From Anaspis maculata (Eukaryota > Arthropoda > Insecta > Coleoptera > Scraptiidae): a DNA stretch of 64,000 nt. This document shows, in pieces, positions 12,901-27,351 of the stretch (position 1 is the first letter of the stretch; every line of letters begins with the position of its first letter). The translations under genes and the position numbers were made by a program. The stretch is from NCBI GenBank assembly GCA_949128115.1, contig OX421965.1, positions 50,769,257 to 50,833,256 on the forward strand, in the 5' to 3' direction. The notes under the pieces are model-generated. The model had not been told where the DNA came from. It saw nothing but the letters and a program-made list of their open reading frames with translations, and did no database searches.

Positions 12901-15900
12901 CGCAACCCAAACCCGAAAAATCGTTCTACACTTTTATCGGTGAAGCCGAGCGGATAACAAGAAATGATTTTTAAACTAACTTCTGCAGCAAATGACCAAA
13001 AAGCCAATTACCGAGAAGTTCTCCCGATTGTGAAGCAAATGACGAAGTAAACGGCGTTGGATCATTTGAATGCGCAACCTAAACCCGAAAAATCGTTCTA
13101 CACTTTTATCGGTGAAGCCGAGCGGATAACAAGAAATGATTTTGACACTAACTTCTGCAGCAAATGACCAAAAAGCCAATTACCGAGAAGTTCTCCCGAT
13201 TGTGAAGCAAATGACGAAGTAAACGGCGTTGGATTATTTGAATGCGCAACCTAAACCCGAAAAATCGTTCTACACTTTCATCGGTGAAGCCGAGCGGATA
13301 ACAAGAAATGATTTTTAAACTAACTTCTGCAGCAAATGACCAAAAAGCCAATTACCGAGAAGTTCTCCCGATTGTGAAGCAAATGACGAAGTAAACGGCG
13401 TTGGATTATTTGAATGCGCAACCTAAACCCGAAAAATCGTTCTACACTTTTATCGGTGAAGCCGAGCGGATAACAAGAAATGATTTTTAAACTAACTTCT
13501 GCAGCAAATGACCAAAAAGCCAATTACCGAGAAGTTCTCCCGATTGTGAAGCAAATGACGAAGTAAACGGCGTTGGATTATTTGAATGCGCAACCTAAAC
13601 CCGAAAAATCGTTCTACACTTTTATCGGTGAAGCCGAGCGGATAACAAGAAATGATTTTGACACTAACTTCTGCAGCAAATGACCAAAAAACCAATTACC
13701 GAGAAGTTCTCCCGATTGTGAAGCAAATGACGAAGTAAACGGCCTTGGATTATTTGAATGCGCAACCTAAACCCGAAAAATCGTTCTACACTTTTATCGG
13801 TGAAGCCGAGCGGATAACAAGAAATGATTTTTAAACTAACTTCCGCAGCAAATGACCAAAAAGCCAATTACCGAGAAGTTCTCCCGATTGTGAAGCAAAT
13901 GACGAAGTAAACGGCGTTGGATTATTTGAATGCGCAACCTAAACCCGAAAAATCGTTCTACACTTTTATCGGTGAAGCCGAGCGGATAACAAGAAATGAT
14001 TTTGACACTAACTTCTGCAGCAAATGACCAAAAAGCCAATTACCGAGAAGTTCTCCCGATTATGAAGCAAATGACGAAGTAAACGGCGTTGGATTATTTG
14101 AATGCGCAACCTAAACCCGAGAAATCGTTCTACACTTTTATCGGTGAAGCCGAGCGGATAACAAGAAATGATTTTTAAACTAACTTCTGCAGCAAATGAC
14201 CAAAAAGCCAATTACCGAGAAGTTCTCCCGATTGTGAAGCAAATGACGAAGTAAACGGCGTTGGATTATTTGAATGCGCAACCTAAACCCGAAAAATCGT
14301 TCTACACTTTTATCGGTGAAGCCGAGCGGATAACAAGAAATGATTTTTAAACTAACTTCCGCAGCAAATGACCAAAAAGCCAATTACCGAGAAGTTCTCC
14401 CGATTGTGAAGCGAATGACGAAGTAAACGGCGTTGGATTATTTGAATGCGCAACCTAAACCCGAAAAATCGTTCTACACTTTCATCGGTGAAGCCGAGCG
14501 GATAACAAGAAATGATTTTGACACTAACTTCTGCAGCAAATGACCAAAAAGCCAATTACCGAGAAGTTCTCCCGATTGTGAAGCAAATGACGAAGTAAAC
14601 GGCGTTGGATTATTTGAATGCGCAACCTAAACCCGAAAAATCGTTCTACACTTTTATCGGTGAAGCCGAGCGGATAACAAGAAATGATTTTGACACTAAC
14701 TTCTGCAGCAAATGACCAAAAAGCCAATTACCGAGAAGTTCTCCCGATTGTGAAGCAAATGACGAAGTAAACGGCGTTGGATTATTTGAATGCGCAACCT
14801 AAACCCGAGAAATCGTTCTACACTTTTATCGGTGAAGCCGAGCGGATAACAAGAAATGATTTTTAAACTAACTTCTGCAGCAAATGACCAAAAAGCCAAT
14901 TACCGAGAAGTTCTCCCGATTGTGAAGCAAATGACGAAGTAAACGGCGTTGGATTATTTGAATGCGCAACCTAAACCCGAAAAATCGTTCTACACTTTTA
15001 TCGGTGAAGCCGAGCGGATAACAAGAAATGATTTTTAAACTAACTTCTGCAGCAAATGACCAAAAAGCCAATTACCGAGAAGTTCTCCCGATTGTGAAGC
15101 AAACGACGAAGTAAACGGCGTTGGATTATTTGAATGCGCAACCTAAACCCGAAAAATCGTTCTACACTTTTATCGGTGAAGCCGAGCGGATAACAAGAAA
15201 TGATTTTGACACTAACTTCTGCAGCAAATGACCAAAAAGCCAATTACCGAGAAGTTCTCCCGATTGTGAAGCAAATGACGAAGTAAACGGCGTTGGATTA
15301 TTTGAATGCGCACCCTAAACCCGAAAAATTGTTCTACACTTTTATCGGTGAAGCCGAGCGGATAACAAGAAATGATTTTTAAACTAACTTCTGCAGCAAA
15401 TGACCAAAAAGCCAATTACCGAGAAGTTCTCCCGATTGTGAAGCAAATGACGAAGTAAACGGCGTTGGATCATTTGAATGCGCAACCTAAACCCGAAAAA
15501 TCGTTCTACACTTTTATCGGTGAAGCCGAGCGGATAACAAGAAATGATTTTCAAACTAACTTCTGCAGCAAATGACCAAAAAGCCAATTACCGAGAAGTT
15601 CTCCCGATTGTGAAGCAAATGACGAAGTAAACGGCGTTGGATTATTTGAATGCGCAACCTAAACCCGAAAAATCGTTCTACACTTTTATCGGTGAAGCCG
15701 AGCGGATAACAAGAAATGATTTTTAAACTAACTTCTGCAGCAAATGACCAAAAAGCCAATTACCGAGAAGTTCTCCCGATTGTGAAGCAAATGACGAAGT
15801 AAACGGCGTTGGATTATTTGAATGCGCAACCTAAACCCGAAAAATCGTTCTACACTTTTATCGGTGAAGCCGAGCGGATAACAAGAAATGATTTTTAAAC

Positions 15901-17529
15901 TAACTTCTGCAGCAAATGACCAAAAAGCCAATTACCGAGAAGTTCTCCCGATTGTGAAGCAAATGACGAAGTAAACGGCGTTGGATTATTTGAATGCGCA
16001 ACCTAAACCCGAAAAATCGTTCTACACTTTTATCGGTGAAGCCGAGCGGATAACAAGAAATGATTTTGTCACTAACTTCTGCAGCAAATGACCAAAAAGC
16101 CAATTACCGAGAAGTTCTCCCGATTGTGAAGCAAATGACGAAGTAAACGGCGTTGGATTATTTGAATGCGCAACCTAAACCCGAAAAATCGTTCTACACT
16201 TTTATCGGTGAAGCCGAGCGGATAACAAGAAATGATTTTTAAACTAACTTCTGCAGCAAATGACCAAAAAGCCAATTACCGAGAAGTTCTCCCGATTGTG
16301 AAGCAAATGACGAAGTAAACGGCGTTGGATTATTTGAATGCGCAACCTAAACCCGAAAAATCGTTCTACACTTTTATCGGTGAAGCCGAGCGGATAACAA
16401 GAAATGATTTTTAAACTAACTTCTGCAGCAAATGACCAAAAAGCCAATTACCGAGAAGTTCTCCCGATTGTGAAGCAAATGACGAAGTTAACGGCGTTGG
16501 ATTATTTGAATGCGCAACCTAAACCCGAAAAATCGTTCTACACTTTTATCGGTGAAGCCGAGCGGATAACAAGAAATGATTTTGACACTAACTTCTGCAG
16601 CAAATGACCAAAAAACCAATTACCGAGAAGTTCTCCCGATTGTGAAGCAAATGACGAAGTAAACGGCCTTGGATTATTTGAATGCGCAACCTAAACCCGA
16701 AAAATCGTTCTACACTTTTATCGGTGAAGCCGAGCGGATAACAAGAAATGATTTTTAAACTAACTTCCGCAGCAAATGACCAAAAAGCCAATTACCGAGA
16801 AGTTCTCCCGATTGTGAAGCAAATGACGAAGTAAACGGCGTTGGATTATTTGAATGCGCAACCTAAACCCGAAAAATCGTTCTACACTTTTATCGGTGAA
16901 GCCGAGCGGATAACAAGAAATGATTTTGACACTAACTTCTGCAGCAAATGACCAAAAAGCCAATTACCGAGAAGTTCTCCCGATTATGAAGCAAATGACG
17001 AAGTAAACGGCGTTGGATTATTTGAATGCGCAACCTAAACCCGAGAAATCGTTCTACACTTTTATCGGTGAAGCCGAGCGGATAACAAGAAATGATTTTT
17101 AAACTAACTTCTGCAGCAAATGACCAAAAAGCCAATTACCGAGAAGTTCTCCCGATTGTGAAGCAAATGACGAAGTAAACGGCGTTGGATTATTTGAATG
17201 CGCAACCTAAACCCGAAAAATCGTTCTACACTTTTATCGGTGAAGCCGAGCGGATAACAAGAAATGATTTTTAAACTAACTTCCGCAGCAAATGACCAAA
17301 AAGCCAATTACCGAGAAGTTCTCCCGATTGTGAAGCGAATGACGAAGTAAACGGCGTTGGATTATTTGAATGCGCAACCTAAACCCGAAAAATCGTTCTA
17401 CACTTTCATCGGTGAAGCCGAGCGGATAACAAGAAATGATTTTGACACTAACTTCTGCAGCAAATGACCAAAAAGCCAATTACCGAGAAGTTCTCCCGAT
17501 TGTGAAGCAAATGACGAAGTAAACGGCAT

Positions 17530-20500
17530 TGGATTATTTGAATGCGCAACCTAAACCCGAAAAATCGTTCTACACTTTTATCGGTGAAGCCGAGCGGATA
17601 ACAAGAAATGATTTTGACACTAACTTCTGCAGCAAATGACCAAAAAGCCAATTACCGAGAAGTTCTCCCGATTGTGAAGCAAATGACGAAGTAAACGGCG
17701 TTGGATTATTTGAATGCGCAACCTAAACCCGAGAAATCGTTCTACACTTTTATCGGTGAAGCCGAGCGGATAACAAGAAATGATTTTTAAACTAACTTCT
17801 GCAGCAAATGACCAAAAAGCCAATTACCGAGAAGTTCTCCCGATTGTGAAGCAAATGACGAAGTAAACGGCGTTGGATTATTTGAATGCGCAACCTAAAC
17901 CCGAAAAATCGTTCTACACTTTTATCGGTGAAGCCGAGCGGATAACAAGAAATGATTTTTAAACTAACTTCTGCAGCAAATGACCAAAAAGCCAATTACC
18001 GAGAAGTTCTCCCGATTGTGAAGCAAACGACGAAGTAAACGGCGTTGGATTATTTGAATGCGCAACCTAAACCCGAAAAATCGTTCTACACTTTTATCGG
18101 TGAAGCCGAGCGGATAACAAGAAATGATTTTGACACTAACTTCTGCAGCAAATGACCAAAAAGCCAATTACCGAGAAGTTCTCCCGATTGTGAAGCAAAT
18201 GACGAAGTAAACGGCGTTGGATTATTTGAATGCGCACCCTAAACCCGAAAAATTGTTCTACACTTTTATCGGTGAAGCCGAGCGGATAACAAGAAATGAT
18301 TTTTAAACTAACTTCTGCAGCAAATGACCAAAAAGCCAATTACCGAGAAGTTCTCCCGATTGTGAAGCAAATGACGAAGTAAACGGCGTTGGATCATTTG
18401 AATGCGCAACCTAAACCCGAAAAATCGTTCTACACTTTTATCGGTGAAGCCGAGCGGATAACAAGAAATGATTTTCAAACTAACTTCTGCAGCAAATGAC
18501 CAAAAAGCCAATTACCGAGAAGTTCTCCCGATTGTGAAGCAAATGACGAAGTAAACGGCGTTGGATTATTTGAATGCGCACCCTAAACCCGAAAAATTGT
18601 TCTACACTTTTATCGGTGAAGCCGAGCGGATAACAAGAAATGATTTTTAAACTAACTTCTGCAGCAAATGACCAAAAAGCCAATTACCGAGAAGTTCTCC
18701 CGATTGTGAAGCAAATGACGAAGTAAACGGCGTTGGATCATTTGAATGCGCAACCTAAACCCGAAAAATCGTTCTACACTTTTATCGGTGAAGCCGAGCG
18801 GATAACAAGAAATGATTTTCAAACTAACTTCTGCAGCAAATGACCAAAAAGCCAATTACCGAGAAGTTCTCCCGATTGTGAAGCAAACGACGAAGTAAAC
18901 GGCGTTGGATTATTTGAATGCGCAACCTAAACCCGAAAAATCGTTCTACACTTTTATCGGTGAAGCCGAGCGGATAACAAGAAATGATTTTGACACTAAC
19001 TTCTGCAGCAAATGACCAAAAAGCCAATTACCGAGAAGTTCTCCCGATTGTGAAGCAAATGACGAAGTAAACGGCGTTGGATTATTTGAATGCGCACCCT
19101 AAACCCGAAAAATTGTTCTACACTTTTATCGGTGAAGCCGAGCGGATAACAAGAAATGATTTTTAAACTAACTTCTGCAGCAAATGACCAAAAAGCCAAT
19201 TACCGAGAAGTTCTCCCGATTGTGAAGCAAATGACGAAGTAAACGGCGTTGGATCATTTGAATGCGCAACCTAAACCCGAAAAATCGTTCTACACTTTTA
19301 TCGGTGAAGCCGAGCGGATAACAAGAAATGATTTTGACACTAACTTCTGCAGCAAATGACCAAAAAGCCAATTACCGAGAAGTTCTCCCGATTGTGAAGC
19401 AAATGACGAAGTAAACGGCGTTGGATTATTTGAATGCGCACCCTAAACCCGAAAAATTGTTCTACACTTTTATCGGTGAAGCCGAGCGGATAACAAGAAA
19501 TGATTTTTAAACTAACTTCTGCAGCAAATGACCAAAAAGCCAATTACCGAGAAGTTCTCCCGATTGTGAAGCAAATGACGAAGTAAACGGCGTTGGATCA
19601 TTTGAATGCGCAACCTAAACCCGAAAAATCGTTCTACACTTTTATCGGTGAAGCCGAGCGGATAACAAGAAATGATTTTCAAACTAACTTCTGCAGCAAA
19701 TGACCAAAAAGCCAATTACCGAGAAGTTCTCCCGATTGTGAAGCAAACGACGAAGTAAACGGCGTTGGATTATTTGAATGCGCAACCTAAACCCGAAAAA
19801 TCGTTCTACACTTTTATCGGTGAAGCCGAGCGGATAACAAGAAATGATTTTGACACTAACTTCTGCAGCAAATGACCAAAAAGCCAATTACCGAGAAGTT
19901 CTCCCGATTGTGAAGCAAATGACGAAGTAAACGGCGTTGGATTATTTGAATGCGCAACCTAAACCCGAAAAATCGTTCTACACTTTCATCGGTGAAGCCG
20001 AGCGGATAACAAGAAATGATTTTTAAACTAACTTCCGCAGCAAATGACCAAAAAGCCAATTACCGAGAAGTTCTCCCGATTGTGAAGCAAATGACGAAGT
20101 AAACGGCGTTGGATTATTTGAATGCGCAACCTAAACCCGAAAAATCGTTCTACACTTTCATCGGTGAAGCCGAGCGGATAACAAGAAATGATTTTTAAAC
20201 TAACTTCTGCAGCAAATGACCAAAAAGCCAATTACCGAGAAGTTCTCCCGATTGTGAAGCAAATGACGAAGTAAACGGCGTTGGATCATTTGAATGCGCA
20301 ACCTAAACCCGAAAAATCGTTCTACACTTTCATCGGTGAAGCCGAGCGGATAACAAGAAATGATTTTTAAACTAACTTCTGCAGCAAATGACCAAAAAGC
20401 CAATTACCGAGAAGTTCTCCCGATTGTGAAGCAAATGACGAAGTAAACGGCGTTGGATCATTTGAATGCGCAACCTAAACCCGAAAAATCGTTCTACACT

Positions 20501-23495
20501 TTTATCGGTGAAGCCGAGCGGATAACAAGAAATGATTTTGACACTAACTTCTGCAGCAAATGACCAAAAAGCCAATTACCGAGAAGTTCTCCCGATTGTG
20601 AAGCAAATGACGAAGTAGACGGCGTTGGATTATTTGAATGCGCAACCCAAACCCGAAAAATCGTTCTACACTTTTATCGGTGAAGCCGAGCGGATAACAA
20701 GAAATGATTTTTAAACTAACTTCTGCAGCAAATGACCAAAAAGCCAATTACCGAGAAGTTCTCCCGATTGTGAAGCAAATGACGAAGTAAACGGCGTTGG
20801 ATCATTTGAATGCGCAACCTAAACCCGAAAAATCGTTCTACACTTTTATCGGTGAAGCCGAGCGGATAACAAGAAATGATTTTGACACTAACTTCTGCAG
20901 CAAATGACCAAAAAGCCAATTACCGAGAAGTTCTCCCGATTGTGAAGCAAATGACGAAGTAAACGGCGTTGGATTATTTGAATGCGCAACCTAAACCCGA
21001 AAAATCGTTCTACACTTTCATCGGTGAAGCCGAGCGGATAACAAGAAATGATTTTTAAACTAACTTCTGCAGCAAATGACCAAAAAGCCAATTACCGAGA
21101 AGTTCTCCCGATTGTGAAGCAAATGACGAAGTAAACGGCGTTGGATTATTTGAATGCGCAACCTAAACCCGAAAAATCGTTCTACACTTTTATCGGTGAA
21201 GCCGAGCGGATAACAAGAAATGATTTTTAAACTAACTTCTGCAGCAAATGACCAAAAAGCCAATTACCGAGAAGTTCTCCCGATTGTGAAGCAAATGACG
21301 AAGTAAACGGCGTTGGATTATTTGAATGCGCAACCTAAACCCGAAAAATCGTTCTACACTTTTATCGGTGAAGCCGAGCGGATAACAAGAAATGATTTTG
21401 ACACTAACTTCTGCAGCAAATGACCAAAAAACCAATTACCGAGAAGTTCTCCCGATTGTGAAGCAAATGACGAAGTAAACGGCCTTGGATTATTTGAATG
21501 CGCAACCTAAACCCGAAAAATCGTTCTACACTTTTATCGGTGAAGCCGAGCGGATAACAAGAAATGATTTTTAAACTAACTTCCGCAGCAAATGACCAAA
21601 AAGCCAATTACCGAGAAGTTCTCCCGATTGTGAAGCAAATGACGAAGTAAACGGCGTTGGATTATTTGAATGCGCAACCTAAACCCGAAAAATCGTTCTA
21701 CACTTTTATCGGTGAAGCCGAGCGGATAACAAGAAATGATTTTGACACTAACTTCTGCAGCAAATGACCAAAAAGCCAATTACCGAGAAGTTCTCCCGAT
21801 TATGAAGCAAATGACGAAGTAAACGGCGTTGGATTATTTGAATGCGCAACCTAAACCCGAGAAATCGTTCTACACTTTTATCGGTGATGCCGAGCGGATA
21901 ACAAGAAATGATTTTTAAACTAACTTCTGCAGCAAATGACCAAAAAGCCAATTACCGAGAAGTTCTCCCGATTGTGAAGCAAATGACGAAGTAAACGGCG
22001 TTGGATTATTTGAATGCGCAACCTAAACCCGAAAAATCGTTCTACACTTTTATCGGTGAAGCCGAGCGGATAACAAGAAATGATTTTTAAACTAACTTCC
22101 GCAGCAAATGACCAAAAAGCCAATTACCGAGAAGTTCTCCCGATTGTGAAGCGAATGACGAAGTAAACGGCGTTGGATTATTTGAATGCGCAACCTAAAC
22201 CCGAAAAATCGTTCTACACTTTCATCGGTGAAGCCGAGCGGATAACAAGAAATGATTTTGACACTAACTTCTGCAGCAAATGACCAAAAAGCCAATTACC
22301 GAGAAGTTCTCCCGATTGTGAAGCAAATGACGAAGTAAACGGCGTTGGATTATTTGAATGCGCAACCTAAACCCGAAAAATCGTTCTACACTTTTATCGG
22401 TGAAGCCGAGCGGATAACAAGAAATGATTTTGACACTAACTTCTGCAGCAAATGACCAAAAAGCCAATTACCGAGAAGTTCTCCCGATTGTGAAGCAAAT
22501 GACGAAGTAAACGGCGTTGGATTATTTGAATGCGCAACCTAAACCCGAGAAATCGTTCTACACTTTTATCGGTGAAGCCGAGCGGATAACAAGAAATGAT
22601 TTTTAAACTAACTTCTGCAGCAAATGACCAAAAAGCCAATTACCGAGAAGTTCTCCCGATTGTGAAGCAAATGACGAAGTAAACGGCGTTGGATTATTTG
22701 AATGCGCAACCTAAACCCGAAAAATCGTTCTACACTTTTATCGGTGAAGCCGAGCGGATAACAAGAAATGATTTTTAAACTAACTTCTGCAGCAAATGAC
22801 CAAAAAGCCAATTACCGAGAAGTTCTCCCGATTGTGAAGCAAACGACGAAGTAAACGGCGTTGGATTATTTGAATGCGCAACCTAAACCCGAAAAATCGT
22901 TCTACACTTTTATCGGTGAAGCCGAGCGGATAACAAGAAATGATTTTGACACTAACTTCTGCAGCAAATGACCAAAAAGCCAATTACCGAGAAGTTCTCC
23001 CGATTGTGAAGCAAATGACGAAGTAAACGGCGTTGGATTATTTGAATGCGCACCCTAAACCCGAAAAATTGTTCTACACTTTTATCGGTGAAGCCGAGCG
23101 GATAACAAGAAATGATTTTTAAACTAACTTCTGCAGCAAATGACCAAAAAGCCAATTACCGAGAAGTTCTCCCGATTGTGAAGCAAATGACGAAGTAAAC
23201 GGCGTTGGATCATTTGAATGCGCAACCTAAACCCGAAAAATCGTTCTACACTTTTATCGGTGAAGCCGAGCGGATAACAAGAAATGATTTTCAAACTAAC
23301 TTCTGCAGCAAATGACCAAAAAGCCAATTACCGAGAAGTTCTCCCGATTGTGAAGCAAATGACGAAGTAAACGGCGTTGGATTATTTGAATGCGCAACCT
23401 AAACCCGAAAAATCGTTCTACACTTTTATCGGTGAAGCCGAGCGGATAACAAGAAATGATTTTTAAACTAACTTCTGCAGCAAATGACCAAAAAG
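17530..23495. repeat. About 6-kb satellite block, second copy of 9790-15755
   Basis: The monomer variant order from about 9790 to 15755 recurs at an offset of 7740 bp (45 x 172). Shared markers include the CACCCTAAACCCG/AATTGTTC monomers, the GTAGACGGCG plus CAACCCAAACC monomer (about 12876 and 20616), and GAAGCGAATGACG (about 14410 and 22150). One difference I can see is GGTGATGCC at about 21886 against GGTGAAGCC. The left limit is set by GGCATTGG at 17527, absent from the other copy; the right limit by AAAGCGAATT near 23495. Confidence 0.85.
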
Positions 23496-26396
23496 CGAAT
23501 TACCGAGAAGTTCTCCCGATTGTGAAGCAAATGACGAAGTAAACGGCGTTGGATCATTTGAATGCGCAACCTAAACCCGAAAAATCGTTCTACACTTTTA
23601 TCGGTGAAGCCGAGCGGATAACAAGAAATGATTTTGTCACTAACTTCTGCAGCAAATGACCAAAAAGCCAATTACCGAGAAGTTCTCCCGATTGTGAAGC
23701 AAATGACGAAGTAAACGGCGTTGGATTATTTGAATGCGCAACCTAAACCCGAAAAATCGTTCTACACTTTTATCGGTGAAGCCGAGCGGATAACAAGAAA
23801 TGATTTTGACACTAACTTCTGCAGCAAATGACCAAAAAGCCAATTACCGAGAAGTTCTCCCGATTGTGAAGCAAATGACGAAGTAAACGGCGTTGGATTA
23901 TTTTAATGCGCAACCTAAACCCGAGAAATCGTTCTACACTTTTATCGGTGAAGCCGAGCGGATAACAAGAAATGATTTTTAAACTAACTTCTGCAGCAAA
24001 TGACCAAAAAGCCAATTACCGAGAAGTTCTCCCGATTGTGAAGCAAATGACGAAGTAAACGGCGTTGGATTATTTTAATGCGCAACCTAAACCCGAAAAA
24101 TCGTTCTACACTTTTATCGGTGAAGCCGAGCGGATAACAAGAAATGATTTTTAAACTAACTTCTGCAGCAAATGACCAAAAAGCGAATTACCGAGAAGTT
24201 CTCCCGATTGTGAAGCAAATGACGAAGTAAACGGCGTTGGATCATTTGAATGCGCAACCTAAACCCGAAAAATCGTTCTACACTTTTATCGGTGAAGCCG
24301 AGCGGATAACAAGAAATGATTTTGTCACTAACTTCTGCAGCAAATGACCAAAAAGCCAATTACCGAGAAGTTCTCCCGATTGTGAAGCAAATGACGAAGT
24401 AAACGGCGTTGGATTATTTGAATGCGCAACCTAAACCCGAAAAATCGTTCTACACTTTTATCGGTGAAGCCGAGCGGATAACAAGAAATGATTTTTAAAC
24501 TAACTTCTGCAGCAAATGACCAAAAAGCCAATTACCGAGAAGTTCTCCCGATTGTGAAGCAAATGACGAAGTAAACGGCGTTGGATTATTTGAATGCGCA
24601 ACCTAAACCCGAAAAATCGTTCTACACTTTTATCGGTGAAGCCGAGCGGATAACAAGAAATGATTTTTAAACTAACTTCTGCAGCAAATGACCAAAAAGC
24701 CAATTACCGAGAAGTTCTCCCGATTGTGAAGCAAATGACGAAGTAAACGGCGTTGGATTATTTGAATGCGCAACCTAAACCCGAAAAATCGTTCTACACT
24801 TTTATCGGTGAAGCCGAGCGGATAACAAGAAATGATTTTTAAACTAACTTCTGCAGCAAATGACCAAAAAGCCAATTACCGAGAAGTTCTCCCGATTGTG
24901 AAGCAAATGACGAAGTAAACGGCGTTGGATTATTTGAATGCGCAACCTAAACCCGAAAAATCGTTCTACACTTTTATCGGTGAAGCCGAGCGGATAACAA
25001 GAAATGATTTTTAAACTAACTTCTGCAGCAAATGACCAAAAAGCCAATTACCGAGAAGTTCTCCCGATTGTGAAGCAAATGACGAAGTAAACGGCGTTGG
25101 ATTATTTGAATGCGCAACCTAAACCCGAAAAATCGTTCTACACTTTTATCGGTGAAGCCGAGCGGATAACAAGAAATGATTTTGTCACTAACTTCTGCAG
25201 CAAATGACCAAAAAGCCAATTACCGAGAAGTTCTCCCGATTGTGAAGCAAATGACGAAGTAAACGGCGTTGGATTATTTGAATGCGCAACCTAAACCCGA
25301 AAAATCGTTCTACACTTTTATCGGTGAAGCCGAGCGGATAACAAGAAATGATTTTTAAACTAACTTCTGCAGCAAATGACCAAAAAGCCAATTACCGAGA
25401 AGTTCTCCCGATTGTGAAGCAAATGACGAAGTAAACGGCGTTGGATTATTTGAATGCGCAACCTAAACCCGAAAAATCGTTCTACACTTTTATCGGTGAA
25501 GCCGAGCGGATAACAAGAAATGATTTTTAAACTAACTTCTGCAGCAAATGACCAAAAAGCCAATTACCGAGAAGTTCTCCCGATTGTGAAGCAAATGACG
25601 AAGTTAACGGCGTTGGATTATTTGAATGCGCAACCTAAACCCGAAAAATCGTTCTACACTTTTATCGGTGAAGCCGAGCGGATAACAAGAAATGATTTTG
25701 ACACTAACTTCTGCAGCAAATGACCAAAAAACCAATTACCGAGAAGTTCTCCCGATTGTGAAGCAAATGACGAAGTAAACGGCCTTGGATTATTTGAATG
25801 CGCAACCTAAACCCGAAAAATCGTTCTACACTTTTATCGGTGAAGCCGAGCGGATAACAAGAAATGATTTTTAAACTAACTTCCGCAGCAAATGACCAAA
25901 AAGCCAATTACCGAGAAGTTCTCCCGATTGTGAAGCAAATGACGAAGTAAACGGCGTTGGATTATTTGAATGCGCAACCTAAACCCGAAAAATCGTTCTA
26001 CACTTTTATCGGTGAAGCCGAGCGGATAACAAGAAATGATTTTGACACTAACTTCTGCAGCAAATGACCAAAAAGCCAATTACCGAGAAGTTCTCCCGAT
26101 TATGAAGCAAATGACGAAGTAAACGGCGTTGGATTATTTGAATGCGCAACCTAAACCCGAGAAATCGTTCTACACTTTTATCGGTGAAGCCGAGCGGATA
26201 ACAAGAAATGATTTTTAAACTAACTTCTGCAGCAAATGACCAAAAAGCCAATTACCGAGAAGTTCTCCCGATTGTGAAGCAAATGACGAAGTAAACGGCG
26301 TTGGATTATTTGAATGCGCAACCTAAACCCGAAAAATCGTTCTACACTTTTATCGGTGAAGCCGAGCGGATAACAAGAAATGATTTTTAAACTAAC
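22610..26396. repeat. About 3.8-kb satellite block matching 5410-9196
   Basis: Variant order matches 5410-9196 at an offset of 17200 bp (100 x 172). Shared markers are AAAGCGAATT with GATTTTGTCAC, the GGATTATTTTAATG monomers and GAAGTTAACGG at about 25600. The match ends where this copy has ACTTCCGCAGC (about 26397) and the other ACTTCTGCAGC. It overlaps the right end of the 17530-23495 block, so the blocks are nested mosaics and not one regular higher-order repeat. Confidence 0.8.
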
Positions 26397-27351
26397 TTCC
26401 GCAGCAAATGACCAAAAAGCCAATTACCGAGAAGTTCTCCCGATTGTGAAGCGAATGACGAAGTAAACGGCGTTGGATTATTTGAATGCGCAACCTAAAC
26501 CCGAAAAATCGTTCTACACTTTCATCGGTGAAGCCGAGCGGATAACAAGAAATGATTTTGACACTAACTTCTGCAGCAAATGACCAAAAAGCCAATTACC
26601 GAGAAGTTCTCCCGATTGTGAAGCAAATGACGAAGTAAACGGCATTGGATTATTTGAATGCGCAACCTAAACCCGAAAAATCGTTCTACACTTTTATCGG
26701 TGAAGCCGAGCGGATAACAAGAAATGATTTTGACACTAACTTCTGCAGCAAATGACCAAAAAGCCAATTACCGAGAAGTTCTCCCGATTGTGAAGCAAAT
26801 GACGAAGTAAACGGCGTTGGATTATTTGAATGCGCAACCTAAACCCGAGAAATCGTTCTACACTTTTATCGGTGAAGCCGAGCGGATAACAAGAAATGAT
26901 TTTTAAACTAACTTCTGCAGCAAATGACCAAAAAGCCAATTACCGAGAAGTTCTCCCGATTGTGAAGCAAATGACGAAGTAAACGGCGTTGGATTATTTG
27001 AATGCGCAACCTAAACCCGAAAAATCGTTCTACACTTTTATCGGTGAAGCCGAGCGGATAACAAGAAATGATTTTTAAACTAACTTCTGCAGCAAATGAC
27101 CAAAAAGCCAATTACCGAGAAGTTCTCCCGATTGTGAAGCAAACGACGAAGTAAACGGCGTTGGATTATTTGAATGCGCAACCTAAACCCGAAAAATCGT
27201 TCTACACTTTTATCGGTGAAGCCGAGCGGATAACAAGAAATGATTTTGACACTAACTTCTGCAGCAAATGACCAAAAAGCCAATTACCGAGAAGTTCTCC
27301 CGATTGTGAAGCAAATGACGAAGTAAACGGCGTTGGATTATTTGAATGCGC
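24672..27351. repeat. About 2.7-kb satellite block matching 15556-18235
   Basis: Variant order matches 15556-18235 at an offset of 9116 bp (53 x 172). The shared GGCATTGG variant at about 17527 and 26643 is private to these two places in the window. The GAAGTTAACGG marker (about 16488 and 25604) is also shared. The match ends where 18236 reads CACCCTAAA and 27352 reads CAACCTAAA. Confidence 0.8.
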